Origin: Gamarada debralockiae | Taxonomy: Eukaryota > Ascomycota > Leotiomycetes > Helotiales > Hyphodiscaceae | DNA length: 64,000 nt | NCBI GenBank assembly: GCA_002803225.1 | Contig: NXFV01002074.1 | Span: 62,001-126,000 of the forward strand | Direction: 5' to 3' | Shown: piece by piece, positions 59,167 to 64,000 of the stretch | Position numbering within the stretch: the stretch's first letter is position 1 | Layout: every line of letters starts with the position of its first letter | The notes under the pieces: model-generated | Databases searched by the model: none | Seen by the model: only the letters and a program-made list of their open reading frames with translations | What the model was told of the DNA's origin: nothing | Made by a program: the position numbers and the translations under genes

Positions 59167-62100
59167 ATGGAGTTAACTGATGGCAGGAAAGATGTTGTAG
59201 ACCCAGAAGTCAGGGCCTACGTATCGAGTCTTGTCACAGCTGTAAGTCCTACCAATTATTTTATGTAGCCTAACTGACGCGTTCAAAGCTTGGAGGAAGC
59301 GGTGCCGACGAAGATGGTCGATATGTGCTTGGGGATGATGCATTGGCATGTCTTCGCGATCTCAAGAAATGGTTAAAGCTCTACGACGAAAAGGCAAATC
59401 GACTAGACGTAGCACGATGTTTGGCAGAGTCCAATCTTGTGGGAGGGGACTTGCTCCAGATCCTGGCAGCTTGGCCAGAGAATGCCACGGACGACAGATT
59501 GAAATCGAAGATTGCTTTGGCGTGTTTGGAACTTCTGGTTCCTCTGACTTGGCCCTTGGAGAAGAATCCGCAAAATATGACTGTCAATCACCATCGACAT
59601 ATTCCATACCTTCAAATGGCTCAACTTGGATACAAGCGATCGATTATCAACTACGACGGGGCACGAATACTACATACAGCTGTGAGATGTGCTCTACCAT
59701 CGATGGCAGAGGCAATGGGTGATAGGAGTACGAGAGACGAGGGTATCATCAAACTTCTGCTCTACTTCGTGCGCAATATCGCCATGATCGCACCTCCTCC
59801 AAATGTCCAATACGAGGGCGACGAAGCCGAAATATCCAGATCCGCGACCATCGATGCTTTCGACTACCAAGATATTTTCCACCTTCTTCTCACGATCTCA
59901 TCTACTATGGGCGAGGACTTTAATACCCAAGACGTTGTTGTACTAGATGCGTTATTCCATCTCATAAAGGGGGTCGACATAGAGAAACTTTTCATGGACG
60001 AAAACAAAGCGGACAACAGCAAGATGGATGAATTAAATCGGTTACGAAAGAAAGAGGCTGCCATGTTGAGAGGCTATCAAGCAAATGCCCCAACGAGACA
60101 CAATCGATTCGGCACTATGGTTTGGATGCAGCGAGAGGATGCGAAAATGACTACCATTTCTGGACAAGCTGCGTTGACATCCGCCTCGAGAAGTTTGGCG
60201 AAGATGGATAGCACCAAGAAGTTCAAGCCTCCTCGCCGAGCGATGAAAGGAGACAACGGACCCATGGACTTTGATACCCAAGTCACATTGAGCGTGCAGG
60301 CAAATAAGCATCTTCGTACATTTGTCGAAGACTTTCTCGACTCCGGTTTCAATCCACTCTTCAACCACATACGCAAAGCCATTGATCGAGAAGCAGAGCG
60401 AATCCTTGAGTACCATCCAAGACAGTTTTTCTATCTTGTGTCATGGTTTCTCGAGGCTGAGCGTGTGAGGAGGAAGAACAAGAAGCCAACGAAAGGACAA
60501 AAGCTACAGGCTCCTGAAGAACTGGACAGCTTTGCGCTTGTTGCAAGTGTTTTGAATCAGGAAATGTTTGTTACATTGAACCGAGCTATGGACTCGACGT
60601 ATGAGAACAAGTCATGGGCCGACCTTAGTGCTGCGATGAAGTGCTTTACCCAAATCCTTCTCACTGTCCAAGAAATGTCCGAATCGCCACTTGAGGACGA
60701 CCAAGAGATTGCAGAAAACATCCTGAATCGAATTTTCTACGAGGAGACCACTCATGATCGAGTAGCAAATATTACACGAACTTACAAAGACCAAGGATTC
60801 GGTTATCTCGATTCGTGTACAGAACTTGCCCACAACTACATGCGAATTCTCGAACAGTACTCCAAGCAGAATGTGGACATGCAAGTCAGATCACGAAGAC
60901 GAGTGAGACGGAAGAAGAAGGCTGCCAGGGATACGGGAGAGGACGATGGCAACAATGATAACCTCGATGATTCCGACGCCGAAGACGAGGCTAGAGCGGA
61001 ACGCACATCTCACGAACGGAAATTCGACTTCAAGCGTTTTGCTTCCAGATTTGTGACACAAGGATGCGTAGACACGTTTGTTACGTTTACATCTTACTAC
61101 AACGACCTCAAGCCTGAGCAGTTGAAGCGATCACACAGATTCTTCTATCGTGTCGCTTTTAAGCAAGAGATGAGTGTCATGTTATTCCGGGTCGACATCA
61201 TTGCTCTCTTCTACAAGATGATCAAGGGTCCTGAAGGGCTAGATCCTATATCTAGCTGTTTTAAGGAGTGGGATGAGCTCGTGAAGCAGTTAATCAAGAG
61301 ATGCACGAGGAAGATAGAGGAGCGTCCGGAGCTTATTGTGGAAATGCTATTTTCGAAAACTAACAGCACAGCACACTATCTAGAGTACGGGTACGAGAAG
61401 CAGACCGTGACCACAAAGCCAAGGGCTGCTGCTGAGCTGGAAGTCAAGCCAGGAATGGAATGGGAGGAAGAAGTTGCAGTGGTTGTTGGTGCGATGCTAG
61501 ACCGCAATGAAGGAGATCTTCTTCAGTGGGTGAAGTCTCAACTATCCTCAGCGGAGAGCGAGCGCCAGAGCTGGGAAGGAGCAAATACAGCGTTGCAGTC
61601 AGTCGAGAAATACCCATTTGCGGGTGACGAGACGCCAGCTGTTGAGGCCGAGCCACCGAAGCCTTCCTCAATTCGTGAGTCTTCATTTATAATAATCTAT
61701 CTCTATATACTGATCCATCATAGTGGTCAAACCAGGAGACGAGAAGTGCAAGGTTGCGATTTTCAAGAACGGTTATCTTCGCCTTCTCATGGCTTTGATA
61801 GGTTTCCAAAGAATTGGTGAGAATGACGACCCCGACGCATTGTGGACTATCCCCCCGACACTCTCCGCCGACCAGCTGAAACAAGCACTTGATCTAATCA
61901 ACAAGTCGGAATTCAGTCCGCCAACATTTGATGATGGCAGAGAAGCCGCGGATTTTATTCGACGAAAATCGGCCGGCGCAGCAGGAAGAAGAAGGGCGGT
62001 GTTTGATGACGAGGACGATGGAATCGACGATGACGAAGACGAGGAGCCTTTGTTCCCTGCAGGTGGCCCCACGGCTATGAACAAGTCGGATGCTTTGAAA

Positions 62101-62811
62101 GAGTTGAAGAAGATTCGTCGACGAAGGAGGAAGGAAGGAACTGAAGAGTCTGAAGACAATGGGCTGACAGATGAACAGCTCCGAGCACGCAGAGACGCAC
62201 GGAGGCAGAAGGAACTTGAGAAGAATCGCAAAATCAAGAGCGAGCTGTTCGTTCATGATAGTGATGAGGAAAGCGACCAAGAACGGGATCGGGCCTTCTT
62301 CGAGGCTGAAGAGAAGCTCAGACAGAGATCTAAGATCGCCATTATGAAGGAGCTGCTCCGTGTTGGAGAAACGAAAGACAAACCTGCTGCAACGAATACG
62401 AAGAAGAGACAGTCGAGCGCGATGTCTCCTGATAGCGATGACGACGATATTCTCATGACGGGGAGCAGGAAAAGACAGTCCAGTGCTATCTCAATTGATA
62501 GTGATGACAAAGCGGATCCAGGAAGTGGGCTTTCTTCATCTCCAGCCAGAGATAACGTTCTAGTAGAGTCTGAAGGCGAAGCTACTGACACCCCGATGTC
62601 AAGCCCGAATGCAAAATCATCGCAACCGAAGAGACGGAAGTTTTCAAGGGATGATAAGCAAGCCTCCCCAGATCGGTCAGCACCTACGAAGAGCGCGGCC
62701 GGCGATGAAGCTATGTCGGACGATGACGAGGAGGATGCTTTACCTGTCGCCAGGCCAGCTCGGCAGAGAGTCAGGGCAGGCTTTATTATTGACAGTAGTG
62801 ATGAGGAATAA
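59167..62811 (+). CDS. tof1: replication fork protection protein Tof1/Swi1 (Timeless family)
   Basis: Exons 59167-59241, 59289-61674 and 61724-62811 give 1182 residues; introns are 47 and 49 nt and in frame. The start [20 protein letters not shown] leads straight into the Timeless N-terminal domain: [80 protein letters not shown], then [15 protein letters not shown]. The central part is helical; a basic stretch ([15 protein letters not shown]) sits near residue 559. The last 300 residues are acidic and S/D-rich with repeated [11 protein letters not shown] / [10 protein letters not shown] units and end in [14 protein letters not shown]. Tof1 with Csm3 travels with the replisome, pauses forks at barriers and relays the S-phase checkpoint in the nucleus. 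Length and order match Pezizomycotina Swi1/Tof1. Confidence 0.96.
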
Positions 62812-63181
62812 TCGTCTTACTTTGTTTGGATGGAGTTCTGGGTTAATGGGTTGGCTGGGTATTGGAATAATGATCATCGCGCGGACAAGTTGGTAGCGGA
62901 GTAAGGATAGGAAGCAGTACGATGACAATGATTCGAACTTTGATTAGTGCCAAACCCCCCATTGACCTCGGTGAATCGTAACTTCACAATTCAAAGCGCG
63001 AGGGAGAAGGCTGAGCAGCCTCGTCCAAAACCTTCAGCCCTGCGCTAAGCTCCATAACCGAGTCCGGAACTAACCTCATTACTTTCACCTCTTCACAATA
63101 TTTCACCTTCTAAATATAAATATCCCACAATGACCACCTTATAGTAATATTTTTGGACATCTCTTCTTCACAAACATAAAA
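62812..63181. other. intergenic region, 3' of Tof1 and promoter of NTM1
   Basis: About 370 bases. An A/T-rich stretch with CTCTTCACAATATTTCACC-like pyrimidine runs lies just before the NTM1 start. Nothing else recognised. Confidence 0.5.
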
Positions 63182-64000
63182 ATGGCGGACGCTCAGATCA
63201 ATCACCAAGATGCCCGTAATTATTGGCAAGGCATCGACGCTGATGTCAATGGAATGCTAGGTGGCTTCCCATACATCTCGAGAGTCGATCTTCAGGGCTC
63301 GAAGAACTTTTTGGCTAAGCTGGGTGTGGGAGGGAAGAGTAAGAAGAAGGTTGAGAGGGCGGTGGATTGTGGTGCTGGGTAAGTTTGTCTAATTTTCTTC
63401 TCATTCTTTGAAGAGTTTAGAGTTTACGTGATACATCTCCATTTCTAAGTTACCTCATCAATTTTGATTTTACGCCGAATCGCATTTTATTCAGAATAGT
63501 TCGAGTCTTGGGTGCTCTTTCTTAAGGGAACGCCTCGCCAAAAGAATACAGCTTAGTGAAAGCCTGCCGCATTCGGCGAACTATCTGTCTTGTCACAGAG
63601 TACTCAGAAAAATGACTATGCTAAACATGAAAGCAGGATTGGAAGGATCACCGAGGGTCTTCTTTTGAATATTTCAGAAACAGTTGATATCGTCGAGCCC
63701 ATCACAAAATTTTCCGATAATCTGAAAGGAAAAGAAGGCGTTGGACAGATCTTCAATACTGGATTAGAAGATTGGTCGCCATTACAGTCCGATGACCTAA
63801 AATACGACTTGATATGGAATCAATGGTGCTTGGGTCACCTGACTGATGCTCAATTGGTGGTGTATTTGGAGAAGTGTGGACAGGTGTTGAATGAGGGTGG
63901 ATTGATTGTAATCAAGGAAAATCTGAGCACGGCCGGAGAGGATGTGTTTGATGAGCTTGATAGCAGTGTCACACGGTACGTATACCGAACAAGGAGGGGG
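63182..64000 (+). CDS. NTM1: alpha-N-terminal protein methyltransferase NTM1, cut by window edge
   Basis: Exon 1 is 63182-63378 and exon 2 is 63637-63975; a donor GTACGT at 63976 opens an intron that leaves the window, so the 3' part is missing. The 258 nt first intron ends GCAG and restores frame across the SAM-binding motif (VDCGAG|IGRITEGLLL). Family marks in order: RNYWQGIDADVNGMLGGFPY, the glycine-rich SAM site, VDIVEPITKFSDN, YDLIWNQWCLGHLTDAQLVV, GLIVIKEN. NTM1/Tae1 (human NTMT1) methylates the alpha-amino group of X-P-K N-termini, for example on ribosomal proteins. The fit is close, including the WNQWCLGHL substrate-pocket motif. The start is the first ATG in frame. Confidence 0.93.
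63473..63578. repeat. 8-base inverted repeat inside the NTM1 intron
   Basis: CGCCGAAT (63473-63480) and ATTCGGCG (63571-63578) flank about 90 bases in the unusually long first intron of NTM1. It could form a stem or mark an insertion. This may be chance. Confidence 0.3.

Noticed and set aside
61773..62237. Minus-strand serine-rich 154-codon frame
   Set aside because: It is antisense to the acidic, Arg/Asp-rich tail of Tof1; composition explains the open frame.

Overview
This window comes from a filamentous ascomycete (Pezizomycotina). The evidence is intron-containing genes with short GT-AG introns (mostly 47-60 nt, branch sites of the CTRAC type) and a fungal gene set: a SUR7/PalI protein, a GPR1/FUN34-type acetate transporter, a CrgA-like RING-LON protein, fungal homeobox and C2H2 regulators, and F-box-like fungal families. 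A Leotiomycete is my best guess from overall protein flavour, but the sequence alone does not prove the class.

Layout. 0.2-1.7 kb: F-box protein. 2.2-4.3 kb (minus): wrecked GH10 xylanase with a CBM1 relic. 5.8-7.2 kb: SUR7/PalI membrane protein. 7.5-8.4 kb (minus): acetate-type transporter. 8.4-12.8 kb: no supported gene. 12.8-13.9 kb: C2H2 zinc-finger regulator whose start is unresolved, with a relic finger behind it. 16.4-21.4 kb (minus): eIF4G. 21.4-25.4 kb: gene-poor. 25.4-27.1 kb (minus): RING-LON protein. 28.9-31.2 kb (minus): eight-exon F-box-like fungal protein. 33.2-37.6 kb: a decayed PuuE-like polysaccharide deacetylase, an intact deaminase with a signal peptide, and a decayed old-yellow-enzyme gene. 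37.7-45.9 kb: divergent pair of a THO1-guanylate kinase fusion and the spliceosomal helicase Aquarius. 46.7-47.7 kb (minus): DnaJ protein. 47.7-55 kb: gene-poor upstream region of a homeobox gene (55.1-57.2 kb). 57.8-62.8 kb: divergent pair of a mitochondrial 3-hydroxyacyl-CoA dehydrogenase and Tof1/Swi1. 63.2 kb to the edge: N-terminal methyltransferase NTM1, cut by the window end.

The conserved housekeeping genes are intact and splice cleanly in frame with my exon models. They serve translation initiation, mRNA export, splicing and fork protection. Three accessory metabolic genes (xylanase, deacetylase, OYE) each carry several independent frameshifts or stops, so the accessory part of this locus looks to be decaying.

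The most interesting signal is in the introns. Several introns of the 28.9-31.2 kb gene share a hairpin built from AATCGYTCA-like and TGARCGATT-like arms, and in most of them the right arm lies directly before the branch site. One intron of that gene (162 nt) is recognisably homologous to a 166 nt intron in the unrelated Aquarius gene 14 kb away. This is the behaviour of introner-like elements, meaning spliceosomal introns that multiply. Further hairpin copies lie outside genes. The THO1-guanylate kinase fusion and a triple MCB-like box in front of Tof1 are the next most notable observations.
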